From Cudoniella acicularis (lineage: Eukaryota; Ascomycota; Leotiomycetes; Helotiales; Helotiaceae), in NCBI GenBank assembly GCA_013054445.1, contig JAAMPI010000902.1:1-23272 (forward strand): DNA of 23,272 nucleotides, read 5' to 3'. The position numbers were made by a program, and so were the translations under genes. This document shows positions 8,482-19,590 of the stretch, piece after piece; position 1 is the first letter of the stretch; every line of letters begins with the position of its first letter. Under the pieces are notes generated by a model. It saw nothing but the letters and a program-made list of their open reading frames with translations, did no database searches and had not been told where the DNA came from.

Positions 8482-10155
8482 GCTTGCTGGACGCTCTGTG
8501 AAGGAACTTTTTGGAGGAGTGCGGGTTGCGCTGAGGATGGTGTTTTAGAGAAGGTGCAGGAAAGAGAAAAGTTATGTGACATGATTTGGGGTTGAAAGCC
8601 GATCTATTTGTCGTTGCAAGTCGATGTTGGAGTCTTTCTCGAATCAGCCTTATGTGTTTGCGATATGCATGCGAGAAAGCCGCATAGACGAAACCCTGCC
8701 AATTAACAGTATCATGCTTGTCTTTGGCTGTCCAATATGGGTAGGTGCAAGACAAAAAATGAATGATTGGAGGTAGGCTTCTGCTGCCTGGGTGGCAAGT
8801 CGTGCAGAGCGGTTGTGGCTGCTTGTGGGGTGCGGCTATGTTGTTGGTTTTCGGTCACGATGTATTTCATGAGCATGGGTTACTTACGTACAATCAGCCA
8901 CATATCTTCAAACTCGCCTCAGAGAAACCACAAGCTCCAATAATTTCGCCTCCGAAGATTTGTCGAAGAAGGGTTGTTTTCAAATGCTCTTTTCATTATT
9001 CTCCTGGCTCACTAAGCCTGTACTGTACTGCATGAACAGCAAAGATTAAGTAATTTTCTCTTCGTTGAAGACAGTTCTCCGAGTGGAAACTAGGTATCGA
9101 GATTAAGCGAATTTGAATAAGTTTTTTTCAACGAATCATTTGTTCCGCGATTTTTGATATGAAGCTCTGAAGGGATTCTAATATTATATCGCTGTGGGGT
9201 ACTTGTAAGACATAAAATGACTCCCAGCCACAAGACAACTTCGTACAAAACATGCGAGAAAGCAAAACACCAGGGCATACACGGCAGCCCATATCATTTT
9301 TGGTTTGAATTCCGAAAGTTCCCATTTAAAGGAAATCGAGAAAACGCGCGAATTGAAAAAGATAAGAAATATTCAGAAGATTTTGCGACAAACAAGGGCC
9401 AAAACGAGCCCGATGATTAAGTTTAGGAATTTTGGAATTGAGATTATACTAGAGATGGAAAAAGGAAACGTGGCAAGTGGAAAGAGACGCAAATTGACAG
9501 TTTAGTTGCTTCACTTCAATTGCTTCACAACCAAGAATAAGAGAAAACCAGCAAGTCGTCGATGGGAATTGAGACAGTCACGTGATGATAATCAGCTCCC
9601 TGAACTTGCAGGATGCCTCCCATCCGATGATCTGAGAGTCTGAGACAAGAGACTCGAACGGAAAAATTATGACTGGCCAGAAGCGTGACGGGACAGAGCG
9701 TAGCCATTGGCCGTTAAAAGCCTCAGAAAATTTGAAAAACATTTGAGGCTGCTGAGCAGAGGAAGGGGACAAGAACATAGCAGCCTCAGGCACTCTTCAC
9801 ATGGAATTCTTCCGCGAAGCGTCATTCGTGGAAAAACAGCTTGCGGACGTCCAGTGCTCCCGAGTCTTTGTGCCAGAATTTCTGGCTGTCGTTGCTTCTT
9901 CTACAACAAGAGAGTACACGAGTCCACTACTCGATGCTCCTCGGGGCGATTGCGCAGCTTGAGCATCACCGTCTCCTTTTATTTATTTTCCTCTTCAATT
10001 GATTCAAATGAAGATCTTCTTGGCAGTCTCCATGTCATCATCCAGTTGACCAAGAGCGGGCTGATCTGCACTGGCTCTAGCTTTCCCTGTCTCCATCTCC
10101 AAGCTCTAACTTATACCCCGTGAATCGACCTCCTCTTTCTCCAATTCAACACAAA
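8482..10155. other. Divergent promoter region between family gene (-) and GUT2 (+)
   Basis: This 1.7-kb spacer holds no ORF I would defend. Small frames at 8330-8755 (-), 8763-9035 (+) and 9217-9420 (+) lack motifs. It contains a TCACGTGA palindrome at 9578-9585. The last about 150 bp before the GUT2 ATG are CT-rich, as is usual for fungal core promoters and leaders. Confidence 0.6.
9578..9585. promoter_or_regulatory. TCACGTGA palindrome (E-box/CACGTG type)
   Basis: An exact 8-bp palindrome lies 571 bp before the GUT2 start codon. CACGTG is the core site of bHLH factors such as Cbf1 and of some bZIP factors. A chance match is possible; no function is shown. Confidence 0.35.
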
Positions 10156-12384
10156 ATGGCTTTCCGACAGCGTCTCGCGAAGCCTCTCCTCTACACGACT
10201 GGAGCTGCAGCTGTGGGAGGAGGAATCCTATATATCTCATACCGACCGCGCAACATTCCCGGCTCCAACCCCGCGGCTGTACCGCCGCCTGGCTATGGCG
10301 AGGGAGGAAGCTTTCGTCCACCACGATTCCCCAAAGTCAAAACTCGTGATGAGCAAATCGCAGATCTAAAACGCAGTGGAGGATCCAAGGGCTCTGTGAC
10401 GAAACTCTTCAGTTCGAGCGACGAAGCTGCTCCGCAAAAAGATGGCGACATATACGATCTTTTGATTATTGGCGCAGGAGCTACCGGCGCCGGTGTCGCG
10501 TTGGATGCTGCAACGAGAGGCTTGAAGGTTGCCATCGTCGAGCGTGATGATTTCAGCAGTGGCACAAGTTCCAAGAGTACGAAGCTTGTTCATGGCGGAG
10601 TGCGATACTTGGAGAAGGCCGTTTGGGAATTGGATTACAATCAATACAAGTTGGTCAAAGAGGCATTGAGGGAAAGGAAATACTTCTTGGATACCGCGCC
10701 TCATTTGTCGATGTGGCTGCCAATCATGCTGCCATTGAATAAATGGTGGAAAGCTCCATACTACTGGGCTGGCACGAAATGCTACGATCTGTTGGCTGGA
10801 TCCGAAGGCATTGAGACTTCCTATTTCTTGACAAAGAGCAAGGCTTTGGCTGCCTTCCCGATGTTGAAGAGAACGAACCTTGTTGGCGCTCTAGTTTACT
10901 ACGACGGTGCACACAACGATTCGAGAATGAACGTCTCTATAGCAATGACTGCTGCTCTATATGGCAGCACGGTTGTCAACCACATTGAGGTCATGGGCTT
11001 GGAAAAGGATGCAAATGGGAAGCTTTGCGGAGCACGTGTGAAGGATCTGATACAAGAGAAGAATGGCGGAAAAGCCGATGAGTTCGTCATTCGCGCCAGA
11101 GGCATTATCAATGCCACTGGACCTTTTGTAGATGGAATCAGGAAAATGGACGAACCCGATGTCAAAGAGATCGTGGCTCCCAGTTCTGGCGTTCATGTAG
11201 TTCTTCCGGGTTATTATAGTCCTCAGAAGATGGGTCTTATCGATCCGAAGACATCTGATGGTCGAGTCATTTTCTTCCTTCCTTGGCAGGGAAATACGAT
11301 CGCTGGTACGACGGATGCGCCTACGAAAATTTCGCAAAATCCCGTTGCTGGTGAAGAAGAGATTGATTGGATTCTCTCCGAAATCAGACACTACCTTTCA
11401 CCAGATATCAATGTTCGACGCGGCGATGTCCTGGCAGCTTGGTCTGGAATTCGACCTCTTGTCAAAGACCCCAATGCGAAGAACACCGAATCTCTTGTCC
11501 GAAATCATCTCATCAACGTCTCCGCGTCTGGTCTTTTGACATGCGCTGGTGGAAAATGGACCACGTACCGACAAATGGCCGAGGAATGTGTTGATGAAGC
11601 CGTCAAGCAATACAACCTCCAGCCCAAACCAGTCCTCAACGCTCCAGATGTCAGTGGTACAGAAATGGTTGACGATGGTGCTCGGCTTGACGGATCCTGC
11701 CAAACCCACCAAGTGAAATTGGTTGGTGCGCATGGATTCTCAAAGACGCTCTTCATCAACCTCATCCAGCACTTTGGTGTTGAAACCGATGTGGCCAAGC
11801 ACTTGACCGAATCATACGGAGATAGAGCCTGGACTGTAGCTGCATTGAGCAGTCCCACCGAGAAGCGTTTCCCCGTTCGAGGAGAGCGAATCAGTCCTTT
11901 GTACCCATTCATTGATGGCGAAGTCAGATACGCAGTTCGACACGAGTACGCTCAAACAGCCGTCGATGTCCTCGCCCGAAGAACCAGATTAGCATTCTTG
12001 AATGCGCAAGCAGCTTTGGAAGCGCTGCCTAAGGTGATTGACCTTATGGCTGGAGAATTGAAATGGGACAGCAAACGAAAAGAAATCGAGTGGAAAGACA
12101 GTAAGTGCCCCACTCCATCACTTTCTCAATCTCTACCCATAAAAAAGGGAAAAATAAAATTTACTAACGATTTTTAAAAAAAAGGTGTCAAATTCTTAGA
12201 AAGCATGGGTCTCCCAAAATCCAAACTCACAGCCACAAGAAAAGAAGTCGAGTCCGGAAAACTCAATTTCAAGGATTCGGTTGAGTATAAGATGTACTCT
12301 CGCAATGACGCACCGGATGACGAGATCGAGAGTGATAGGAAGGGGAATCCTACTTTGAAACTTGATAGTGCGGCTGAGAAGTAG
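10156..12384 (+). CDS. GUT2: Mitochondrial FAD-dependent glycerol-3-phosphate dehydrogenase
   Basis: Oxidises glycerol 3-phosphate to dihydroxyacetone phosphate, passing electrons via FAD to ubiquinone at the inner mitochondrial membrane; needed for glycerol use and the glycerol-phosphate shuttle. Exons are 10156-12100 and 12185-12384, 2145 nt, 714 aa. The 84-bp intron has GTAAGT, ACTAAC and AAG and joins in phase 1, giving a C-terminus that ends LKLDSAAEK. Start is the ATG in CAAAATGGC. Residues 1-30 are basic and then hydrophobic (TTGAAAVGGGILYISY), fitting a targeting and membrane-anchor region. The FAD motif IIGAGATGAG is at about residues 104-113, followed by the family signature around STKLVHGGVRYLE. 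NTIAGTTDAP, SGIRPLV and GGKWTTYR are further conserved blocks, and a C-terminal DAO-type domain (DGEVRYAVRHEYA) follows. Length is a little above the yeast enzyme. No defect was seen. Confidence 0.98.
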
Positions 12385-12759
12385 AATTTGGAGAGTTGCT
12401 AGGTGGTAGAGGTTAGAGGGAGAAAGAAGGGTACAACAGCACGGTTCTAGCATATCATTGTTTGGTTGGGTAATGGCATTGGATTGGAATGGACGGACTC
12501 GCTCTGCATGCATTTTGTTGGATCATCATTAGATGGATGGATGGAAGGAGGGAGGTTCTTGTAGATATTGCCGAACTGACTGAGTGATGCATTACAAAAT
12601 GATTCTTGTTTATATATCATATCATATTAATCGGTCGATCGCCTTTCATTGGTACCTTGTCCAAATTGCTAACAAAGGGGAGGGGCTCAGTCTTTTAATG
12701 CGCATGGAGTTTTCATGAAATTATTCTTGTAAAGTATGCATAAGTGCAACTCCTCGCTA
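12385..12759. other. GUT2 3' flank
   Basis: Spacer between the GUT2 stop and the end of the convergent kinase-like pseudogene. It includes a short GATG/GATGGATGGATGG simple repeat near 12528-12544 and AT-rich sequence suited to polyadenylation. I see no gene. Confidence 0.6.
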
Positions 12760-13828
12760 TCATCGAATGTTCAAGAATTCAAGAATTCTACCTACGGCCT
12801 GCTCGTCACCCTGTAGGGTTTCCATCAATGCCTCGTCAACCCATCTGTGCGTATAGCCACCCCCAAAATCAATCACCCAAGCATCACCCGTTTCCTTATG
12901 AACTAACACATTCTGCGGCTTTCCATCCCCCCATATAACCCCCACCTCATGAAGAGTGTCAGCCATCTCCCTCACTTGAGCCCCCCATTTCATTCCTCCG
13001 CTTTACCGAAACCACCTCCATACCCTCATCTTCCAGCTGCCGTAAATCAGACAGCGCTTCTCCCGTGGGAATATATTCCTCCAAAATGCCGATAATCATT
13101 CCTGTCTCCGCCGCCTGTTTCGTGACCAGACCAAGCAATCGAGGCACATGAATCGGATTGGCGAGCTGTGATCTAGCTAAGCTTACCTTGCGGAGGCAAT
13201 TAAATTCGCGTTCGATGCCTCGCCAGAATGCATCGTCATTACCGCTCTTACAGCACGTTTATTTTCCTTCCACTAAGACTTTGGTGATATAACCATCTTG
13301 TCCGGGCGTCACGAACAGGTTTTCCAGAACACGGATGTCTCTGGATGAGTATTGAGGTAATGCTATAATATTATTGATGGCGATTTTCATCCCAAACCGG
13401 CCATGCATATGGTGGTAGTCCAGCATCTCCTCAATTTCCGGATGAGATACCAGCTCCGCTTTCCCGTTATTAATGTTTGTTATTAAGTGGAAGGAGAAAG
13501 TCTCTGGGTACAGAAGAAAATATAAATCCGAAAAAAGCTCTGGAGTTGGAGGAGGAGCTAGTTGGGACCAGATTGGCCCCCCAGCTTCGTACACAATCCT
13601 TTCGATTTCTCCCTGAGTAGCCAGAACCTCGTCTTCGTCTTCGTCGTTCATCGAGTCGAATTTTGAGACGAGAGATCCTTCAACCGTGGAGGCGAACTCC
13701 GAGGAAGACGGTGGAAGTAAGCTGACGTGAAAACGCAAGCCGTGATACATGATGGTTAAGAAGACGCCATTCCCGCATCCACTGTCCCATTGCACGGCTT
13801 GCCAGTCGGGGTCTGGGGCGGTCATCAT
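12760..13828 (-). pseudogene. Kinase-like (aminoglycoside-phosphotransferase-type) pseudogene
   Basis: Read from ATG at 13828, one frame runs to TAA at 13261-13259, yet continues in the same frame with TCCKSGNDDAFWRGIEREF and VPRLLGLVTKQAAETGMIIG..EEYIP. Near 12989-12993 the homology moves to another frame, which carries HEVGVIWGDGKPQNVLVH and WVIDFGGGYTHRWVD up to TGA at 12762-12760. These are the catalytic-loop (GDxKxxN) and metal-binding (DFG-like) motifs of protein-kinase-fold phosphotransferases, in a form common in fungal kinase-like proteins. An N-terminal region of about 150 residues precedes the kinase-like part. No intron of sensible size with GT and AG removes either the stop or the shift. 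Both catalytic motifs are preserved, so decay may be recent, or one of the two lesions may be an assembly error. Confidence 0.75.
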
Positions 13829-14465
13829 CTATCTTCTTTTCCGTGAGGGATACAGTGCGAATACTGTTAGATGATGTTGCGAAAATTATACGATGTAAGG
13901 TTACTTGTAGGGTTTACCCGAAGTAGGCGCGCTAAACTTGAAGATATGGTATACTAAAATATTATTTATAATAATAATTATATAAAAGAATTTATATATA
14001 TATACTAGTAGTAAAGACTAAGAAAAGAATAAATGCTAGATTTATTTAAAACTTTATATTAAGATTTCTTTAGCTTTTTCTTATAAATCATAAGTCAAGA
14101 AATGACTATTTTTATAGTGTATTCAGCATTGTAGTGGGCGACTTGGCGCCGATTTAGTAGATCCAAGCATCAGTACAATCGCTATATAAGACTGTAGTTT
14201 CTTAGCTCCTCACTCACTCACTTACTCCCACACTAATACAGTCAATAGGTCTCATCATTTCGTAGACCCCGCCATTGTTACCGCGCCCCACAGACCCCGC
14301 TCCCGTTGTCCACTTCACCCCGCCACTCCACTCCACTCTGATCCCACTTATTACTAAGTTATAGGATTACACATAGTAAATAAAGGAATTATGCTGAAAT
14401 GAAAGTCTTCCTTTCTTCACTTTATAGTAAATTACGTGTGGGTCAGATTTAGGCTAGCAAAGACG
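13829..14465. other. AT-rich spacer
   Basis: Between the kinase-like pseudogene and the transcription-factor 3' flank. About 13945-14100 is extremely AT-rich (TA runs, ATATATATAT), and 14270-14340 is a C-rich pyrimidine tract. No ORF or structured RNA is recognised. The AT-rich stretch could reflect repeat-induced point mutation, which I cannot test without a second copy. Confidence 0.5.
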
Positions 14466-14891
14466 CTAGTTTTGTATATTAGCACACAGGTCCTTTTCCT
14501 CTTCGTAGCTATGCTGATTAATCGATTCAAGTTGGTCTTTTGAACTGATTCCTATCCCACTCCGCGGAATGGATAAAGCTGTACTCCTGGCTGGCGACAC
14601 ACCACAATATAAATAACAGCACACTGCCTCCCCAAATATACCATCAAAAAGCTCCCCGCTATAGACGGTAATTTTCTCCAGATAGATAGCTTGCTTCCAA
14701 ATACAACTGAAACCTTGCTTTTCCAATCCCGCTTTGCATTGCTGCCGTACTGTTATAAGACGATTTTGTCCACAATCGTATAGTGCCCCATATTTCCAAA
14801 AGACCAGCCAATAACTAACTCGCCTTCGAAATCTGAACTCGAGTTTCTTAACTAAATTTTGGATTCCAGGGTACCCACCTAGCCAGGACAT

Positions 14892-17331
14892 TCAAAGGCC
14901 ATTCTCCCAATTCACCCCCCAAAGCGCAGCATCGTCTTCACCACTCATGGTGAAGCCATCCCTGTTCAACTGCGGCCAGTCGCCGTCGATGCCCGAGTCG
15001 AGCATGCTGGTGATGTCCATGTTTTGATTCATGTGGTTTTTATCCGGTGGCGGTGCAAGGGGGATGCCGTCGCCTTGGTTGGGGAAGGGCGTCCAGAATA
15101 TTTGTTGTTGATACATTTGTGTGGATGGTGGTGCTGGTGCCTGGATTTGGGTTTGTGAAGAGCCTAGGATTAGACTGTTGGGATTGGGTTGGTCGTGGAT
15201 GATGCCCATGTTTGGTAATAGGTCTGGTGCTGAAGGTGTGCGCTCTTCGATAGCACCGGGATGGGAAGCGTGCATATTTGTATTGGTGTCAGTTACCCCT
15301 TGCGAAGTGGGTGACCTCGAAGAGGTTGGGCTCGCCGAAGCCATGTCGATTTCAGATATAACCTCCTGAACTTTGGGTGGTACCACAGTACACCATTTGA
15401 AGACTAGTCCTCTGACTGCTTTTATAAATCGCTCTACGATTGGAAAGCTCTGGGCCAGAGCGCGAAGGACCCGGATGGCGTCGACAAGATAGGCGTCTGT
15501 TTGTTCGAAGACTTCGGGAGAAAGGTTTGAGCCAGACATGTTCACTAGGTGGATAATGGCTGCTGTCATCATGCAATGCGAGTACATGAATCCTATTTTA
15601 TGGAGACCGTAGGTTTTTCTATAGAGCGCCATCAGTTCTGACATTCTGTTCGCTGATTCGGTGCAAATTTGTTTGGGTGTTTTAGCAGATTGGACAAAGG
15701 AGACACGAATGAATGGCCGAAATAGTTGAATGACGCAGTTGTGGTAAAATATACTAAGAAAGTGTTAGTTTCGAATATCTGATACGAATGTGACTTACTG
15801 TAGACAAATTATATGTGGTAGAGTTGGTCCATTCTCCTTTATAGCAAGAGTCTCTGGGAGAGCTTCGTACCATGCTTGGAACTTTTCGTGGTAAAGTTGC
15901 AATCTCCGACTGGTGATGCGATCTCGTGGGGCATAAAACATCTGTAGATTATCATCGACAATCTCGCATAATGAGCTGGTGTGTAGGAGAATCGTGTATC
16001 TGAGCCCCGGTTGCTCCAGTGGACTTTCAATTTTATATTTGGGATGGCCATGTGGTTTCCAACTCCGATTCTCTAAATGATCAAGTAAAGCTGGCTTTTC
16101 CAATCGAACTGCTGTTCTTGGAAGCAATGATAGTCGTCCAGCACAAATAGACCAAGCTATTTGGAAAAAGTAATAGCCCCAGAATGTAATCCTCCGGACC
16201 GCCATCTCGGAAGCTGTTATCTTGCCATTTGATTGCCCTGGCTGATCTTTGTGGAGACCTAACTCGATTACCATTCCTGTGGCTCGGCATATCAAAAGCC
16301 ACCCGTCGCTATCCTTGTTGTTCATAGCCTGGTGAATTGACATCACTGCAAGAGCTTGGACAGTGGTGAGGCAAGGTCGCTTGTCTTCTTGGAGGAGACG
16401 GTCGGCTTCATGATAGAAATGATCGCCCACCGTAGAGGGGTCATTGGGATTTGCTCGAGCTTCCGGGCGATCAGAGAAATGGCATCCTATAGCCAAGACG
16501 GCATTGACTAGCAAAGGTGTACAATATTTCAGTTTGCGGTCTTGCATGCTGTGCATGAAAACCTCCTCTGAAAATATGGTATATAAGGGATGGCCCCAAG
16601 AGAAATAACAGTCTAAGAGATGTTTGATGAATCCATTGTCGTTTGTAACATTCGTCCATGTCCCCAGCTGGTTGACGGCTGATGTCGGGATATCCTCATC
16701 CTCTGCAATGAGAGAGAGATTTGAAGTATGGCCATATTGCCGAGGATTTCTTGAAGCCTTGATGGAAAAATCTGCAAGCTCTCGTTCCAGATACGAAGAA
16801 GGGGCTTTCTTCTCAATTGCTGCGAGGCTGATTTTCTTCACGTTCTCGGCGATGGAGTCCCAACTTTCATCGGGATTAGAACGAATCAACTGGACAATGT
16901 CGTCGACGTCCGACTCGGAGCCGTTTTTGATGGCATCAAGAATCATGTTTCGCGGGCCTAGATCGTCCTTCAATTGGGCGATATCACGTTTTAAGGCACC
17001 CTTCCTCCTGTGATCACTATCGATGTCATAGTAGCATTCGGAACCATACATGGTCGTGCAAGTATGGCAAGCGGGGTGAACACCATTACACTGGGAGAGG
17101 CATCAGATTTCGGATTCGACCATCGAAACGGTACAAACAGCAATGGACACTGACCTTTGATTTGCGTTTGCGGCATGGCATGCAGGCGCTCGAGATACAG
17201 CGACGCTTGGATGGCGCATCGTCTCCCGAAGCAGCCAGCGATGATGAGGCCGACAATTGCGAATGCGACTGCAATTGCGACCCGGTCTCTGCCCTGGGAA
17301 GCAAAGACCGCGGCGGCCCTTTCGAGGTCAT
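14892..17331 (-). CDS. Zn2Cys6 transcription factor, NirA/NIT-4-like
   Basis: Exons (minus) are 17331-17155, 17090-15799 and 15753-14892, 2331 nt, 776 aa. Introns are 64 bp (GTCAGT..CAG) and 45 bp (GTAAGT..CTAAC..TAG), and both splice in phase. The first ATG in the frame is at 17331; a TGA lies upstream. The zinc cluster, split by intron 1, is at about residues 50-82 with spacing C-x2-C-x6-C-x6-C-x2-C-x7-C (ACMPCRKRKSKC, then ACHTC, then C). DSDHRRKGALKRDI directly after it matches the linker typical of NirA/NIT-4, the nitrate-pathway activators. A fungal-specific regulatory domain follows from about residue 200 (LLDCYFSWGHPLYTIF, CTPLLVNAVLAIGCHFSD). The C-terminus is rich in Pro, Gln and Asn (MYQQQIFWTPFPNQGDGIP) and ends in an acidic stretch, a plausible activation region. 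No nitrate-assimilation gene is nearby, and many ascomycetes carry several NirA-like paralogs, so orthology is not claimed. Confidence 0.92.
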
Positions 17332-19590
17332 CACCACAACATGAGACGCCGTCACACTGCTGGTGAGAGGCGCGATAGAGGGGCGCGATGTTGGGTCTCA
17401 GCCGTGGTTGTAGACGAGTCGTGGACCGTGATTGGGGCGCGTGCAGTGTTGCTATGGGCACTGCAATTCCCTTCCCGTGCTGTAACCTTGGCTTTCCCGT
17501 GGCCGGAGAGCTGGGTGAGCTGAGTGAAGCCGAGTTTTCGGATGGGTGGAAGTGTGGATTGAGGGGAAGCCTGGAGTCCTGGACTGCAGTGAGATCTGCA
17601 AAGGCGAACGCGAAGGCGAACGCTTTCGCTTTCTCTGCCGCTTTTCTTCAAGGAGCCTGGAGGTGAGCGGAATAACTCGTTACCATGCGCAGGCATCTGG
17701 GGCGATGAGCAGTCTAGCCGTAGCTTGGCCGTGCTCATTGCCTCGACAGAGGGAGAGCATTGAGCAGTTTCGAAAGTTCTGGGTCTGGGGAAAATGCCGT
17801 AGCGTGGGGGTTGAGAAAACGATGCGCGCGGAAGTGACGGGGCGGGTTCGGGTGTCGGGTGTTCACGTGACTGCGATGCCGAAGTTGCGTTTCTCATGCT
17901 GGGACTTTAAAGTTACTTTCATCCAATTCTTTACCTGGAATCTATCACCCCTCCACCAAACGCGCCTGGACTAGCATCGCAACAAATCCGAGGTCGACAT
18001 GGCATATTCGAGGGAGAGCCTGCTCCGAGTTTGGTGGCTTTGTCAACCGGCACGGCACCTTTCAGCAATCCAATGGGTCGTCTACGCTGATGTCCTCAAA
18101 ACGAAATCTTCAAATCTTTGCCCAACAGCGGCGTCCGGGATCGGCAGCCAGCGCATGCGTATCGCAGATCGCTAAGGACTGTCTTTCGCACTTTCTTGGG
18201 ATTTCTGTCCACAGATTCGGGTCTGGTAGCGCACAAAGGGGGCAGCAGGAGCTGAGGGTTCACAGAGGACACGCCAAGGCTAATCTACGCCCATAATGTT
18301 GGAAACCCCCTGACAAATGCTGGAAGCATAATCCAGAATTTACAACTCCTGATGTTTTCCCCGGGATTCGGACAACAAGTAGTGCTTGTCGGGGAATTGG
18401 CCGATTGCGAAGACTGTTGTGCGTCGTGAAGCTCTTGGGCCTGGTCGAGCTCCCCGCGAACGTCGTGATTCAAGACTCGCTGGCGGCTGGACGCTTGGGA
18501 GCCGGGACACAGCTGCTGGACCGCACAATCTGCATCGGGAAGGGCCGTATGTCGAGTCACCTACTCCTCTGGGCAGGAGTCTGCCTTGCCCCGCAACCAT
18601 TTTCATCCGGATGAGCCCTGGGTACACCTGGGGTCCCGAAGGAGTGCCGAACCCTTGAGATCCTTCGGCCTTCATTTTGATTTCCTCTGCTTCGGTCTCT
18701 CTTCCAATGAAGATCATTTCTACGTCCAAGCCCCCTCCACTATCCTGCCAATGTGCGATTGTTTGGGGAGGTGATTCTCGATTCCTCGGGAGGGTTCATG
18801 GAGTAAGCTTTTAGATCCCCAAACACTTCTGACGCTTGCGACTAGAGATATCATTTATTCCACAAGACTCACCCCAGCTCCTTTACTTATTTTGTTTGGA
18901 AGATATCTACCTATTGAAAGCCATCGACAGCTTAGGTATTTTTGACAGTCTTGCCGCAGTTGCTTTGTGACTGGTACAGAGCATTGTGTTGGTTATCATG
19001 TCTCTGGGGGGTTTACTGGTTTCCGTGCGCGAAATCTATTCAGAAGGTCTTTACATTTGATTTCGTGGAGAATACATTGCGAGCCAACCACATCTTTTTG
19101 ATCGCTTCAACTTTTTGCTTGCTAGCACAGGTCTCAGGGTAAAAGACCTTGAGCTCCATCACTTACTAGGCATGTTCAAGTTTTCAACAACCATATATGA
19201 GTACTCTTCAACCTGATTGTTTTTCTCGAGGGCCGTTTAACGCCGAGCTCTCTGCAACGAACCATGGGTCTTCATGCACGTCACATTAACATTGCAAGGC
19301 TGCAGTAATGCTGCAGCGGAGCGATCAATGCTGCAGCCAATCATGAAAGTGTTTCAGAAATGCAATGTTGCTGGCACAGCAATATTCCCGTTCCTCATCC
19401 GGCATTCAATTGGGTCGTCACTCCTTTCACACAGGGTTTTGTACTGGGAGTCTTCCTTCGAGCATTTCCTCATTCCGGGTAGGTTATCGTACTTACAGCG
19501 CCAAGGCCCCCAGGATTGGCAATTTCAAGAGCTTTTGAATCAACATCTTCGTGAGTTGTGATAGAATGCTTCCAATTCAATCAAACTATT
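17332..19590. other. Long spacer: promoter of the transcription factor and unassigned DNA
   Basis: About 17340-18700 is GC-rich and has several overlapping open frames on both strands (for example 17352-17897 on -, 17546-17974 on +, 18386-18658 on +). Stop codons are rare in such sequence and no frame shows a motif, so none is called. A TCACGTGA site is at 17863-17870. From about 18780 to 19590 the DNA is AT-richer, with nothing recognisable except three GCTGCAG words at 19299, 19310 and 19330. Confidence 0.5.
17863..17870. promoter_or_regulatory. TCACGTGA palindrome upstream of the transcription factor
   Basis: Exact 8-bp palindrome lying 532 bp upstream of the start codon of the minus-strand Zn2Cys6 gene. 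It is the same word as at 9578-9585. Candidate bHLH/bZIP site only. Confidence 0.35.

Noticed and set aside
8330..8755. 141-codon minus-strand frame overlapping the first exon of the intact family gene
   Set aside because: It is in a different frame from the exon whose motifs are conserved in the two decayed copies, so it is a shadow.
17352..17897. 181-codon minus-strand frame beginning with ATG just upstream of the transcription factor, as a gene or long uORF
   Set aside because: It is Ser/Pro/Arg-rich low-complexity sequence in a GC-rich promoter where both strands have long open frames. There is no conserved motif.
18285..18729. Overlapping open frames on both strands in the GC-rich spacer
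   Set aside because: Several competing frames of similar length, no motifs, and at least one lacks an ATG. Rarity of stops is explained by base composition.
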